Shown: positions 33,661-46,396, counted from the stretch's first letter. The stretch: DNA of 64,000 nucleotides from Coenobita brevimanus (GCA_032717465.1 CM064657.1:23652848-23716847); one strand, 5' to 3'. The notes: a model not told the origin generated them from the letters alone. A program made the numbers and translations.

Positions 33661-33964
33661 TGATTAACCCCTTCTGCCCGCTGAGCTTTTTTATTTTATT
33701 TTTTTTATTTTTTTTTATACTTTGGCTGCCACAATAATTGGTTGGTTTTCATCTGTTAGAGCCGGGTCACGTTCGCAAATTGAATTTTGAGTTGTGGGTG
33801 CCTGAAATTCGATGTTGTGGGTGCCTGAAATTCGATGATCCTTAAATACGAGGTAGGAATGAGTCTTGTTGGCCACTAGTCAAATCACCCCTCCATCCTG
33901 GCAAGACTTGGGGATCAGCTGAGCTTAAAGGGTCTAGGGATATTCGCCATTTCAGAACGAACGC
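33661..33964. other. MITE half plus anonymous sequence
   Basis: ATTAACCCCTTCTGCCCGCTGAG then T-rich sequence and TTTGGCTGCCAC (33663-33735) is half a module. GAAATTCGATG occurs twice, at 33804 and 33827. Confidence 0.4.
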
Positions 33965-34555
33965 ACAGTAAGCGATTTTATTCAACGTTTGACACACCTC
34001 TATTACTAAAGGGGTTAACTACTTCACTCCGATGACGCATTTTTATATTCTTGCTGCCCCGGACCATATTTTGCGGCTTGGAAAAGACGTCTTGTACTAG
34101 AGGGGTTAATGAAGGCTGTATGTAACCCCTCCAGCTGGAATGGTGTCGCCTAAACTGAGTAAAATCGTCTGGTGGTGGCACGTATAAGGCAGAAATTGTC
34201 ACCGGAATGAAGGGGTTAATGGAGGCTGTATCTAACCTCTTCAGTACAAGAAGTCTCTCAACGTAATCGATATGAAGATAAGGAGAATACATAGAGAAAT
34301 ACTGTACGGTATGGGAGTGAAGTGGTTAACCTCTTCCGCCCAAGTACGTCATTTTCATCTTCATTTAGGTAACGCCAGATAACTTACCCCACTTAGTCTC
34401 CCTCCACCACCACCACCATCCTCGTGCTGAAGGGATTAGTAAAGGCTATATTCACCTCCTCCGGTTGGAAAAATCTCTCCAGAACTAATTTGAACCCTGC
34501 TGGGATACCCGAAGAAAATATAAAAGGTTTTGTCCTGGGGTTGAACGAGTTAATC
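33965..34555. mobile_element. Cluster of about five palindromic MITE modules in series
   Basis: Modules at about 34015-34109, 34122-34219, 34232-34329, 34326-34438 and 34450-34553. Internal joins read TTAATGAAGGCTGTATGTAA (34106) and TTAATGGAGGCTGTATCTAA (34216); a worn form is at 34436. Adjacent modules change orientation: GATGACG..TTGCTGCC in the first, GAGTAAAATCGTCTGG in the second. TTAA occurs at 34015, 34106, 34216 and 34326. Confidence 0.7.
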
Positions 34556-35460
34556 CCCCAGCATCGGAGGTAGCGATTCCAGCCGGACTAATTGATGGGG
34601 AGACTTAATTGGGCGGGGCTTGAGCAGGGGTGAGCAGACATCTTGGAATTACAAGAAAATGAATTTGATATTTCATTAGATATGACGATAAAGTCATAAA
34701 GGTAAACTGCTTAATTAGTAAAGATATTGCAATTAAAGCAATAAGATCAAAGCATTTACGAGGGTAAGAACAGTGGTAATGATTATAATATAATGATGTT
34801 GAGAATGGATGAGCTAAAGTGTATTCAGAACTGCCTGCCGTTTAAGAGTTCGCAACACCTCTTCCATAGTGATTTATCCAGCGCATTACACCTCATACCT
34901 CCTGTACCGCCTAGAATACGGCCTTGTAGTGCGAAAGCCAGAAAGTAAATCGTGAGTGAGTGTTGTTTTGGTTTTGGTAAGTGGTAGAGTTAGGCGGGTG
35001 GTGGGGTGCATACCAAGTGGCTTTGTTGATGTGGTGGTGGTGGGAGAGGGGCGGCGGCCAGGGGATTACAAGGAGATGGCAGCGGCAAAAGGGAGATGAG
35101 AATGGGAGATGTGTAAGGTGTGTAGAACTAATGGATAAAGGAAGTAGAGTGTGCGAAAGGGGAGTGAAAGGTGACAGAGGCTTAGATGTAAGAGACTAGG
35201 AGATAAAATGTGTAGAACTGATGGAGAAAGTAGAATATGCGAAATTAAGAGGAAACGGGCATGGAAGACGCTGGAAAAGAACTTAAAAGTATGGGACTGA
35301 AAAAAAAAAAAGTGTGGACCTGCTGGAGAAAGAAAGTGTGAGAAATGAAGAGGAAAGGGAAGCAGAAGGTGGAGAAGAGGAGTGTAGACTAGACGGTAGC
35401 GTTAAAAAGAAGATAAGACTGGAAGGTAAGAGGATGTGTATATACTCGTGGAACTGACGG
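34556..35460. other. Anonymous sequence
   Basis: Purine-rich 35040-35460 with loosely repeated AGGAAGTAGAGTGTGCGAAA and GTGTAGAACT phrases, which suggests a very degenerate tandem repeat. No coding evidence. Confidence 0.45.
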
Positions 35461-35860
35461 AGGAAAAAAGTGGACAAAAGTGGAATGTTTACTGATTTAA
35501 CCCTTGCCAGCCCGAGGACGTTGTTTTGTACTTAATTCTTATTGCTGCCAGATATTTTTTGTTTAGCCAGTGGCATCGAGGCGGTTTAGACGATATAGGC
35601 AGCGGCTAAGAGAGAAGATAAGCTTGGAAGATAAAATGTGTGAAATCTGCAGAGGAGGAGGAGGAATTTGGATTGTGCAGAATTGACGCTTAGCCCTGCC
35701 AGACGATTTTATTTAGGTAAACAGAGAACCCGGGAAATAACGGTGTAAAAAAAAAAAGTCTAACCATTTACTGTTCGAAAGGTGTCTCCGAAGGTAAATA
35801 AAATCATCTAGAGAAGGTAAGAAAAGAAAACATAATTAGTGAAGGGGTTAACGGAAAAGG
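35461..35860. mobile_element. MITE modules
   Basis: 35497-35590: TTTAACCCTTGCCAGCCCGAGG, CTTATTGCTGCCAGATA. 35755-35852: TCTAACCATTTACTGTTCG, AATAAAATCATCT, TAGTGAAGGGGTTAA. Another partial copy lies at 35690-35745 (GCCAGACGATTTTATTTAGG). Confidence 0.55.
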
Positions 35861-38860
35861 AGAGTGTCGGATTTAGTTCAGCTCGAGGAGGTGGAGGGGA
35901 AGAAGGGCTTAGGCGAAGATGCCAGCGACAACAAGAAGCAATGATGAAAAACTGGTGAGGGAGGAAAATGGAGGAGGAATTAGGGGGGGAAAGTGTAGCG
36001 ACGGTCGTTAATTCAGGTTGAGGAGTGTCTGGCAACGAAGAAAACTTTTGTAAGAAGAGTGACAAGGACGATAAGACTAAAAATGAGAAGGCGACGGGAA
36101 GGTGGGGTCGCTTGAAGAAAATATGAAGTGAAAGTCATAAGTTTGATAATAATGGTTGGTGGTGGTGTGAGTGGAGAGTGATGGGGACTGATTATAACAG
36201 AGGCGGCATGGGGAAGCATAGATAGGTAGCGACAACTCTCCTTCACTTCTCTTCTTTCACTCTAACTGACAATTTCTCCTCCCATCCTCGTCAACAACAT
36301 GCACTTTCCCACTGTGATTTTCTTTGTCACTGCTTCCTACACATTCCTCTTCTCTCTAGCTATCGTCCCTCCCACCCTACACCGCCGTGTTTCCCTCCTA
36401 CCCTTCCCCACTCTCTCTTCACCTCTCCCTTGCCTCCTTCCCCCGCTACTTTTTTCCTTAATCCATCTTCCAACCATCTGTTTCCCCTCTCATCTCTCCT
36501 TACCCCACACCCTCCCTCTCTTCCTTCTTGCCATCTACTACCTGGATTTATTTATCCCTTCCGCCTTCACAGTCCCTTCTTACGCATGCTTATGTCAGTC
36601 TTCTCCCTACCTCACACCTCTGCCTCATGCGTCTCTCTCTTCATCCGTTTTTATCCCTCCTCTCTCTCACCTTTCTTCCCTTCTTCATATTACACGTTCC
36701 TTCCATCCTTCGTCTCTGTATTCTGCTCTTCATCATCCCCTTCCATCCATCACCTCTCCCACTTTGCCGTAACCCTCACTCTCCCCACCTCCCCCATTCT
36801 CCTTGCTTTCATCGACTGAACCCCCATTACTGTGATGAAGTGGATGAACAGGCAGTAAGCTGGCTGTGTTTCATTGCTGTGACTTAGTAAATAAATCAGA
36901 TGCATCCTTCCGCAAATAAATCGAATGTGTCCCCTTCCTCAGATATATCTAAAGTATCCTTCCTCATCCTTACTGTGGGCACGAAGTTCTGAGAGTTAAT
37001 GCCCTTTCCTTACTCATGAACACTGTCGACGTCCTTGGGTTTACTGTGAAGCAGCAGCAGAGTGCGTCGATTGAACCGTGAACGTCTCGCCTGTATGAGA
37101 CTGGAGTTGGTTGAAAGTGATAATGATATTAGAGAATTTCCTAGAATTATATATCATGAAGTCAGTTGCAGACTTCTTTGTTTTCAAGTAACTCCTCATT
37201 TTAAGAAGTACGTATGTCTGAGCGATCTTCAGTAAACGAAGAAGATTGGAAATGAATTCAGATACAACTGAATATGCAGGACCGACAATCATGACTTACT
37301 TGGACAACAGTTTTCATTAGCTGGAGTAAAATTCTTTTCCTTAAGCTGAAGAACAGCCGCCAACTCAACCATTACTCTTCCTCAGCCTCAGCATGTTTTT
37401 AGACGCTGCTTTTTTGCCTATTTAAACTGAATGCTTGATGTTGCAGAGCTCCTTAGTATTCAGACATGTTTAAGAGCTGGTGCAGTAAAACGTGTTTAAA
37501 ATCATGCAGTAAAACGTGTAATCGTGTCTTTGTTTGAATACAAGCAGAACAGCAGGATGTTACGTGTTTAAAGTGTCATGACTATGATACAGATTTGATC
37601 ATATCTTTGATACGATTCTCTGCTGTAAAACCCATGAATTATAACCGAGAGTACAAGCCCTTTGTTTTATCCTTGGTGGCAAAAACTGTATCACACTTGA
37701 ACTTTAAACTACTGTAGCTGTGGTTAAGGATAATAACTCGTATTACTATACTCCCATGCTTGACGAAAACACCATCAGTGTTGCCTATAAATCAGAGCTA
37801 CAGTATAATTAGTAGAATTATCTTAAAGTTTCAGACACACAAGTAATGAAAATAGGTGGCGCCTTGGGCAGAGTAGTACACTAAGACCATGGATGCCTCT
37901 GCAGAAAAAAAAGTACACCCCCAGGCTACGCCACTCTGCTACCCTCATAATTTGCTGGAGTGCGTGCGTGGCGGCGCTGTTTAGAGGGCTGTCCTATCCA
38001 CCAGTTTCACCCACATGTAAATAATATGGATTTTGAGTATTAAAGGGACGAAAAATTGTGCGGTGACTTACGCGGAGACAAGTGGCTATCCTATCCATGA
38101 GCCGCCGCTCCGACGATCATGGTATGTCCTTTTGATTTGCTACGCCGTGACTGCCAGAGTGATAATTCAGCAAAACGGAGGGAAAAAATGTGCTTAATGA
38201 AGGTACTTAGTCCGTGGGACACCTCTTAGGGCGCTCGCCAGGTGTGCCCAGGTACGCAAGTTGAGTGTCCCGGGCCAGTGTTCTTGTCAACAGTATCTCG
38301 TCCCTAACGATTTATTTCCTTTGCTACACATTATTTTTCTCATGTGTTATTTGTACCTTTCTAATACCGACATATATTGCATAATTAATGCTAAAAGAAG
38401 TATTAACCAGCTTTGTTCAGAACTAAAGAAGTTAAGGAGACATGCTAGAAAGCCTCCTAAGCCAGCTAGACTACCGCCCTGGACCCCAAGCTGGTGGTTA
38501 TAATATCTCTTCATGGCCAAGTTTTTCTATTGCCATTACATTCAGTATTCTGCCTCCTCATTGTCGTTAGCGTCACTAGTATCATTTTCATCACAGCCTT
38601 CCTCCACCATTCTTATTATCCTCAGCCTCACCGCCATTTTCGTTATCATAACTCTAGTCGTCGCATATCCATTGTCGGATTTCATCTGTTTGCCATTCAT
38701 CATCGGCTTTCCAACATTCCTCTCTTCAGAGTAATCACAAGTTTAGTTACAATTAGATCCCTGTTAATTACATCATCATCATCCTTCTCCAGTCTAACTT
38801 CACATGGAGTAGAAAGATCAAGAAGTTCTATTAAAATCTTTGTATCTCTCTCTCTCTGTA
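35861..38860. other. Anonymous sequence, about 3 kb
   Basis: Purine-rich to 36235, pyrimidine-rich from 36240 to 36800, then mixed. I see no motif-bearing frame, repeat family or RNA gene. ORFs of 60-164 codons lack recognisable domains. Confidence 0.5.
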
Positions 38861-39160
38861 TCTATCGTCTATATTATAATGATTCGTTTTCTGTATGTTT
38901 GTTGGTTTGCCCGTGTCACTGTAACACAGCAAAACGGCGCACTGTATCGCAATTATTGTCAGAGCAGGGTACCGCTGAAATGCTTTAACTTGAAGAATAA
39001 AACAATTTCCAGTCCAGTCGTTCCACAGGTTCCCGAGTCATGACTCATTTCTGGCCTTTTGACATCGAGCGGCTTTGGCGGCCTTTAGGTTGATCACTTT
39101 CATTGTGGGCATTGAAGCTACCGTAACACTGCTTTTTTGACATCGAGCGGATCAAGCATG
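38861..39160 (+). mobile_element. Helitron-like 5' end or fragment
   Basis: TCTATATTATAATGATTCG then CTGTATGTTTGTTGGTTTG resembles the 5' start of the element at 21826. TTTGACATCGAGCGG occurs twice (39058 and 39127). No 3' hairpin was found. Confidence 0.3.
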
Positions 39161-39454
39161 TAAACAAACAACAGACAAGTTCTAGGCATCATCTCTTCTT
39201 ACTCCTACTCCATTGTTTGCCAAAAAAAACTTCTAATGCATATGCTTGGTGATGAGGTGGTAATTCTAACCCCAGAATTGTCGTTTTCGGCCGCATTATT
39301 AGACAAGCATGATATTTCCTTGAGCGCTTATTGTTACAGAGCCACTTAATACAGCCCTACCCTCACCACCGTTACCGTCATTGTAAATAGCATGAAACGT
39401 TCAACACACCTACTAAAGGTACCGGAGCCAACCCAGCCCTGAATCACATCATCT
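39161..39454. other. Anonymous sequence
   Basis: Nothing recognised before the retrotransposon. Confidence 0.45.
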
Positions 39455-40433
39455 TTACATTTCTGCCTGGAATCGTGCTAAGTCTGTTCGCTCTGCTAAA
39501 AATAATTTCATCCGTGCTAAATGCTCTCAACTCTCCAACTCAATTCTTCCCGCTCCTTCTGGCACCTTGCCAAAAACCTTTCTAACAACTTTACCTCATC
39601 ATCTTTCCCTCCTCTTTTCTACTCTGATGGTTCTGTAGCTATTTCTTCTACTGATAAAGCAGATCTCTTCGCTCAGACTTTCTCCTCTAATTCCACCTTA
39701 GACAATTCCGGTGCTGTTCCTCCATCACTTCCCCCCTCTGACTTCCTCATGGCTGACATTAAAATTTCTTCAGCTCATGTATTTCCTGCCATCACTGGCC
39801 TCAGTACTAACAAGGCATATGGGCCTGATGGAGTCCCTCCTGTTGTTCTCAAGAATTGTGCTTCTGTGCTTACATCCTGCCTAGGTAAACTCTTTCGCCT
39901 TTGTCTGTCAACACGTACCTTTCCTTCTTGCTGGAAGTTTGCTCTCATTCAGCCAGTCTCAAAGAAAGGTGACCATTCCCAACCCTCTAACTATCATCCA
40001 ATTGCTTTAACATCCTGTATTTCAAAAGTTTTCAAGTCAATTCTTAATAGAAAAATTTTAATGAATCTTTCCTGTCACAACCTTCTTTGTGATTGTCAGT
40101 ACGGGTTCCGTCAGGGACGCTCCACTGGCGATCTTCTCACCTACCTTTCAGACTCCTGGTCATCCTCCTTTCGAGACTTTGGCGAAAGCTTTGCCGTTGC
40201 ACTTGACATCTCAAAGGCTTTCGATCGAGTCTGACATAAATCTTTAATTTCCAAACTGCCCTCTTATGGTTTCTATCCGTCTATCTGTGCCTTCATCGCT
40301 AGCTTCCATTCTGGTCGTTCTATAGCCGCTGTTGTAGACGGCCATCGTTCTTCTCCTAGATCTGTCAACAGTGGTGTTCCTCAGGGCTCTGTCCTATCAC
40401 CAACTCTCTTCCTGTTATTCATCAATGACCCTC

Positions 40434-40435
40434 TA
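40434..40435. other. TA target-site duplication (left)
   Basis: TA precedes the left inverted repeat and recurs at 41810-41811. Removing one TA and the insert restores the uninterrupted sequence seen in copy 1 (CTTCTAAGCTGTACA). Confidence 0.9.
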
Positions 40436-40464
40436 CAGGGTGTTCCAACACCTTAGCCCCCCCC
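40436..40464. repeat. Left terminal inverted repeat, 29 bp
   Basis: Exact reverse complement of 41781-41809. The GTGTTCCAACAC segment is itself palindromic, so each end can also fold alone. Confidence 0.93.
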
Positions 40465-40562
40465 CTGCCCAGCTTAAATTAAAAAAGGTAGAAAGGAAAC
40501 AAATATATGACAGAATAGCTGTATTAATTGCCAACACATGTGCACACTTGTAAGAATTTATA

Positions 40563-41645
40563 TCAATATTTGGTGTGCCCACCGGCCGCCGCTTGAACTG
40601 CTTCCAATCGTGCCGGGTAAGATTCCAGGAGTGACACAAACAACTCGCGGTCGAACTCCATTTCTTCGAGGACATTGGCCACAGTAAGCAGGAGGTCTTC
40701 CCCGGCGTTCTGGAGACGTTGTTCAACCCTGTCCTTAAGTATTGCTCCCAAATGTTCACAGGCGTTGAGGTCAGGCGATGCTCCGGGCCACTCATCATTT
40801 CCAAAAAAATCAACTTTGTTTGCCTTCAGAAGATTTTGCATTGCCAGAGCACTCATGCACGGAGCTCGATCGTGCAGAAATGTGGTTTCCTTGATGCTAA
40901 GGACATTTTCTGAGCTTTTTAGGAATGGAATGACATGTTGAGTCAACACAATGTCTCTGAAGTATCTTCCATTCCATGATTGTCCTTGTTCTTTGACGAC
41001 CCACATCAACCTTTTTGCCGTGAATATCAAAAAGATACCAACACATCGTTCAGATTTTGATCTCTCTCGAATCTTCAGTTCTTGCGGAATGTCATCAGTG
41101 TTAAGAGCCCAAATTCTGTCGTTCTGAAAGTTGGGACGACGAACCTCATAAATAAAAAATTCATCTGAAGGAGCCAAGAAAAGGAAATCATCTGTTGTCC
41201 ACTCGCTCAAAAACTCACAAAACCACATGCGATCCTCCACATTTTTCTGCGACAGTTTTGGCGCTGGAACCTGATGAAAAGCCTTGGCACCAATGGAGTG
41301 AAGAAACCTGTGGATGCTTGCAAGACTCTTTTTCTTCCCTCGAATCCGTTCAATCTCCTTTTGAAGCCGGCGGATACTTTTTTTCTCTCTAGCAAGCGAC
41401 TCGGTGATGATTTCCTTGCTTTCCTGAGACAAGCTTTCTGCCACTTGAGCAGGCCGGCTGTCCATCTCGCAGTCAAATGGATCACGATTCCAATTACGTT
41501 TGACAAAGTCTTCAGATCTCTTCAAGTATCTGGCAACCCAGGATCGGGATATGGTTCCTGCCGGCTGATCTTTGGCGATGCGAAAAGTGATGGCCATAAT
41601 GCGGCATATCCACCTCAATTTCTCTGAATCATTCACCAAAGACAT
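40563..41645 (-). CDS. Tc1/mariner transposase, DD37E type, 360 aa, intact
   Basis: Cuts and pastes its own element by binding the terminal repeats and integrating at TA. The N-terminus (about residues 15-60) is helix-turn-helix-like; residues 86-106 are basic (KKSIRRLQKEIERIRGKKK), a likely nuclear-entry and linker region. The catalytic triad is D161 in APSDEFF, D259 in FLHDRAPC and E297 in SPDLNACEH, with 37 residues between the last two, hence DD37E rather than the usual DD34D/E. WPGASPDLN is the conserved block before the Glu. The ATG at 41645 sits 164 bases inside the right end. There are no internal stops, and the length is usual for the family. It lies opposite in strand to the host retrotransposon. 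Confidence 0.92.
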   Translation of the reverse strand: MSLVNDSEKLRWICRIMAITFRIAKDQPAGTISRSWVARYLKRSEDFVKRNWNRDPFDCEMDSRPAQVAESLSQESKEIITESLAREKKSIRRLQKEIERIRGKKKSLASIHRFLHSIGAKAFHQVPAPKLSQKNVEDRMWFCEFLSEWTTDDFLFLAPSDEFFIYEVRRPNFQNDRIWALNTDDIPQELKIRERSKSERCVGIFLIFTAKRLMWVVKEQGQSWNGRYFRDIVLTQHVIPFLKSSENVLSIKETTFLHDRAPCMSALAMQNLLKANKVDFFGNDEWPGASPDLNACEHLGAILKDRVEQRLQNAGEDLLLTVANVLEEMEFDRELFVSLLESYPARLEAVQAAAGGHTKY

Positions 41646-41780
41646 GTTTCACAAAATCTGTAATAAAAAGAGAAATAATTATTAGATTACCATAAAATTT
41701 GGTATTTGAATAAGCAATTAAATGTACTTTCCTACTGTATTAGTGATTTTAGTTAGTGACGACCCAGTTATGCTGCACAC

Positions 41781-41809
41781 GGGGGGGGCTAAGGTGTTGG
41801 AACACCCTG
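41781..41809. repeat. Right terminal inverted repeat, 29 bp
   Basis: Perfect match to the left repeat; followed by TA at 41810-41811. Confidence 0.93.
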
Positions 41810-42779
41810 TAAGCTGTACATCTAACCCTATCCACTCATACACTGATGACTCCATCCTTCACCTTTCCATTCGGTTCCTGCAACGCCCATCTCAGCAGTT
41901 ACTTCAACAAACGAGGGATGAGGCTATGGCACACCTAATGTCTGACTTGGCTCGTATTTCTGACTGGGGTAAAAATAATCTGGTTGTCTTTAATGCATCT
42001 AAGACTCAGTCCTTACACCCATCAGCCTGACAAAATCCTCCACAGGTATACCCACTAATGTTTAGTAATATTCGGCCTAATCCTGCATCATCCTTGAACA
42101 TGCTTGGGGTTTCATTTACTCGGGACTTATCTTGGAAAGATCATATTACATCTGTAAAATCTGCTTCCAAGAGATTAGATGTGCTAAGCCGACTCTGTTC
42201 CTTCTTTACCCCTGCACAATTGTTGACTCTATACAGGGGTTTTATCCTCCCCTGTTTAGAGTACAAGTCTCATGTGTGGGGAGGCTCCCCACATACAGGT
42301 CTTCTCAATAGAGTGGAGTCAGAGGCTTTTCGTGTCATTAACTCTCCTCCTCTTACTGACTCCCTTCAACCTCTGTCTCTTCGCCGCACCGTTGCATCTT
42401 TATCTCTTTTCTATCGCTACTTCAATGGTCACTGCTCCTCTGAACTGTCTGCATGCATTCCTCCACCTCTATGACGGGCACGTAGCACCCGTCTAGCAGC
42501 AAACTCTCATCCGTTCTGTCCAACTCTCTAATACAAGAGTTAACCGTTACTCCCAGTCCTGCATTCATGCAACAGGTCAACTCTGGAACTGTCTCCCTCT
42601 TTCTGTATTTCCTGATTCCTATGATCTCCTGTCTTTTAAACGCAGTGTGTCCAGGCATCTCGAAATGATCGGATCTTGAATTTGGCTCTCTCGTATTTTG
42701 TTTTTCTCTTTGAGGGAACTGTTATTGCGGGCTCATGGCCTTTGGTTCCTTCTTCCTTGCATAAAAAAAAAAACATCTG

Positions 42780-43140
42780 CAACCCTCACTGTCATTCCAC
42801 CCACCACCACCACCACAGTAAAGTACCCAGTTAGACCACCAGACTTACCTACTTTGCAGCCATACTTTATACCACACTCGTCTACCACAAACACTCCCAC
42901 GCGAGGCCACCAAAACACCACATCCACGACCACATTCAGCCAACGCACTCAGCTGCTACACTCAACCACCACCACGACACCGCATTTGAAGACCACACCA
43001 CCACTCAATCGCCACTGTAATCACCACACCACATTGACCACCATACCACACTCAATCACCACATTACACTCAGCCACCACACAACATTCAACCAAGACAC
43101 CACACTTAACGACACCACCATATTCAGTCACAACACTCAT
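42780..43140. repeat. CCA-rich degenerate edge of the satellite
   Basis: ACCACCACC, CACCACACT and CAACCACC phrases without a steady period, grading into the ordered array. Confidence 0.6.
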
Positions 43141-44440
43141 CCACGATACTAGACTCAGTTACCACACCCAGCCACCACACCACCACACCCAGCCACCACA
43201 ACACCACGCCCAGCCACAACACCACCACACTCAGCCACCACACTACCACACTCAGCCACAACACCACCACATTCAGCCACCACACCACCACACTTAGCCA
43301 CCACACCACCACACTCAGGCACCACACCAAGCCACCACACCACCACACTCAGCCACCACACCACCACACTCAGCCACCACACCACCACACTCAGCCACCA
43401 CACCAAGCCACCACACCGCCACACCCAGCCACCACAACACCACGCCCAGCCACAACACCACCACACTACCACACTGAGCCACAACACCACGACATTCAGC
43501 CACGACACTACCACACTTAGCCACCACACCACCACACTTAGCCACCACACCACCACACTCAGCCACCACACCAAGCCACCACACCACCACACCAAGCCAC
43601 CACACCACCACACTCAGCCACCACACCACCACACTCAGCCACCACACCATCACATTCATCCAGCACACCACCACACTCAGCCAACATACCACCACACTCA
43701 GCCAACATACCACCACACTCAGCCACCATACCACCACACTCAGCCACCACACCATCACATTCATCCAACATACCACCACACTCAGCCACCACACCACCAC
43801 ACTCAGCCACCACACCATCACATTCATCCAACATACCACCACACTCAGCCACCACACCACCACACTCAGCCACCACACCATCACATTCATCCAACATACC
43901 ACCACACTCAGCCAACATACCACCATACACAGCCACCACACCATCACATTCATCCAACATACAACCACACTCAGCCAACATACCAAGCCACCACACCGCC
44001 ACACTCAGCCACCACACCGCCACACTCAGCCACCACACCGCCACACTCAGCCAACACACCAAGCCACCACACCGCCACACTCAGCCACCACACCGCCACA
44101 CTCAGCCACCACACCACCACACTCAGCCACCACACCACCACACTCAGCCACCACACCCAGCCACCACACCACCACACCCAGCCACCACACCACCACACTC
44201 AGCCACCACACCCAGCCACCACACCACCACACCCAGCCACCACACCACCACACTCAACCACAACACCACCACACTCAGCCACCACACCACCACACTCAGC
44301 CACTACACCACCACACTTTCAGCTACCACAGCACCACACTCAGCCACCAGATTCAGCCACCACCCACGACACTCAGCCGCCACACCACCACACTCAACCG
44401 CCACACCACCACATTCAGCCGCCACACCACCACACACAGC
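43141..44440. repeat. 21-bp satellite with 63-bp higher-order units
   Basis: The basic unit is CAGCCACCACACCACCACAC plus T. From about 43746 a 63-bp unit containing CCATCACATTCATCCAACAT repeats in exact register (starts 43752, 43815, 43878, 43941). The plus strand is almost free of G. Because 21 is divisible by three, each frame encodes an uninterrupted heptad (HTQPPHH on plus; Trp/Val- or Glu/Cys-rich on minus). These frames are not genes. Confidence 0.95.
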
Positions 44441-45140
44441 CACCACACCACTACTCTCAACCGTCACTCCAAAACACTCATTCACAAAATTCACCACCAC
44501 ACTCAACCACAATACTCATCCTGCACACTCACTCACATTACTCCCCCACCACACTCAGCCACCATAATCACCAACCACACAACCACAGTATTTACCCACC
44601 ACACTCATCCACCACAGCACCACACTAAGCATACTGACCCACCACATTCAACCACCATACTCACTAACCACACTCAAAAACCATACCTCCACAATCAACG
44701 ACCACACCACCACACTCAACCATGACACCACCACACTTACCCACCTTTATAAGCCACCATACTCAACCACCACACCACCATATTCAACCACCACACTCAA
44801 CCACCACACCACCACACTCAACCACCACGCCACCACACAGCCATCCTCATCCACCACACCACTACTGTCAGCCACCACATCACCACACCTGGTCACCATT
44901 TTCAACCACCAGACTTAACCACCACACTCAGCCACGCCACCACACTCAGCCACGCCACCACACTCAGCCACGCCATCACACTCAGCCACAGCATCACACT
45001 CAGCATCAACCGCCACACTATCACACTCAGCCACACCACCACACTCAACCACACCACCACACTCAACCATCACATTCAACCACACCATCACACTCAACCA
45101 CACCCCCACACTCAACCACACCCCCACAACACGGCAGCAG
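44441..45140. repeat. Degenerate right edge of the CCA satellite
   Basis: Continues with shorter and mixed units (CACACTCAGCCACGCCAC at 44925-44985, CACACTCAACCACAC near 45040). Edges more diverged than the core is the usual pattern of unequal exchange. Confidence 0.8.
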
Positions 45141-45199
45141 CAGCAGCACACCGGAAGTGGGGTTGACGTACAGGTGAGCTAGGCCAGACCCTGCAATCA

Positions 45200-45834
<635 letters not shown>

Positions 45835-45920
45835 ATATTTAAATCTTTCAGCTGCCAGACAGTATCATTTTAACTTCATGGGCAACTTTTTTAGTGTAAG
45901 AGTTAATTTATTTTTAAGGT
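45835..45920. mobile_element. MITE module
   Basis: TTTAAATCTTTCAGCTGCCAG, ACAGTATCATTTTAACTTCA, TTAGTGTAAGAGTTAA. Confidence 0.45.
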
Positions 45921-46070
45921 TATCTCGCCTTCTGGACGATATATATGTTTTTTGTTATTTTGGTAGGCTATAAGCTTGCTATTTTTTAGTGTATGTATAA
46001 GCATGCTATTTTTTACAGTTATGTTGAACATAAAGCTAATTTCTTGTTCTGAAGGGACTATTTTTATTTT

Positions 46071-46073
<3 letters not shown>

Positions 46074-46153
<80 letters not shown>

Positions 46154-46212
46154 ATTCAGTATGAAGTTTCGTGTTGGAAGATTTTTAGCCAACACATTAA
46201 AATCAGTGTTTG

Positions 46213-46271
<59 letters not shown>

Positions 46272-46295
46272 GTATATATAATATGTATGTATGTA

Positions 46296-46345
<50 letters not shown>

Positions 46346-46396
46346 TCCATTATGAAGTTTCGTGTTGGAAGCTCTTTATCCAGCACCTCAAGATCA

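Larger units (their letters stand above)
40436..41809 (-). mobile_element. Complete Tc1/mariner-superfamily transposon (1374 bp)
   Basis: Perfect 29-bp terminal inverted repeats start CAGGGTGTTCCAACACCTTA and end in a G/C run. They enclose one intact transposase gene on the minus strand. A TA duplication flanks the element. Complete ends and an open transposase make it a candidate autonomous copy. It is younger than the Jockey-like element it interrupts. Confidence 0.95.
39455..42474 (+). pseudogene. Reverse transcriptase of Jockey-like element, copy 2
   Basis: The frame 39521-40234 holds the fingers and palm: AYGPDGVPPVVLK, FALIQPVSKKGDHSQPSNYH, YGFRQGRSTGDLL, ALDISKAFDRV. It ends at TGA 40232-40234 where copy 1 has Trp. 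After the DNA transposon the frame resumes with SCTSNPIHSYTDDS, so the catalytic YADD box reads YTDD. Further stops follow at about 42028 and 42472, with a 3-base deletion in the phrase HITS.VKSA. A frameshift near 39520 precedes the main frame. The copy is more decayed than copy 1. Confidence 0.85.
39455..42773 (+). mobile_element. Jockey-like non-LTR retrotransposon, copy 2, split by a DNA transposon
   Basis: Homologous to copy 1 over its shared part, and extending about 460 bases further 5'. It is interrupted at 40436-41809 by a Tc1/mariner element. The 3' untranslated region and poly(A) (42763-42773) match copy 1. The left limit is uncertain, because no longer copy is available for comparison. 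Confidence 0.85.

Noticed and set aside
36299..36887. Hydrophobic Leu/Ser/Pro-rich ORFs suggesting membrane proteins
   Set aside because: All three plus frames are open in the same T/C-rich stretch. There is no codon bias or domain.
40563..41645. Reading the transposase as mariner DD34D
   Set aside because: The Asp in SPDLN leaves 32 residues after D259, not 34. The Glu in NACEH aligns with the Tc1 Glu and gives 37.
43124..44253. Long Trp/Val/Cys- or His/Thr/Gln/Pro-rich ORFs on both strands
   Set aside because: The satellite unit is 21 bp, divisible by three and stop-free in most frames, so open frames are automatic.
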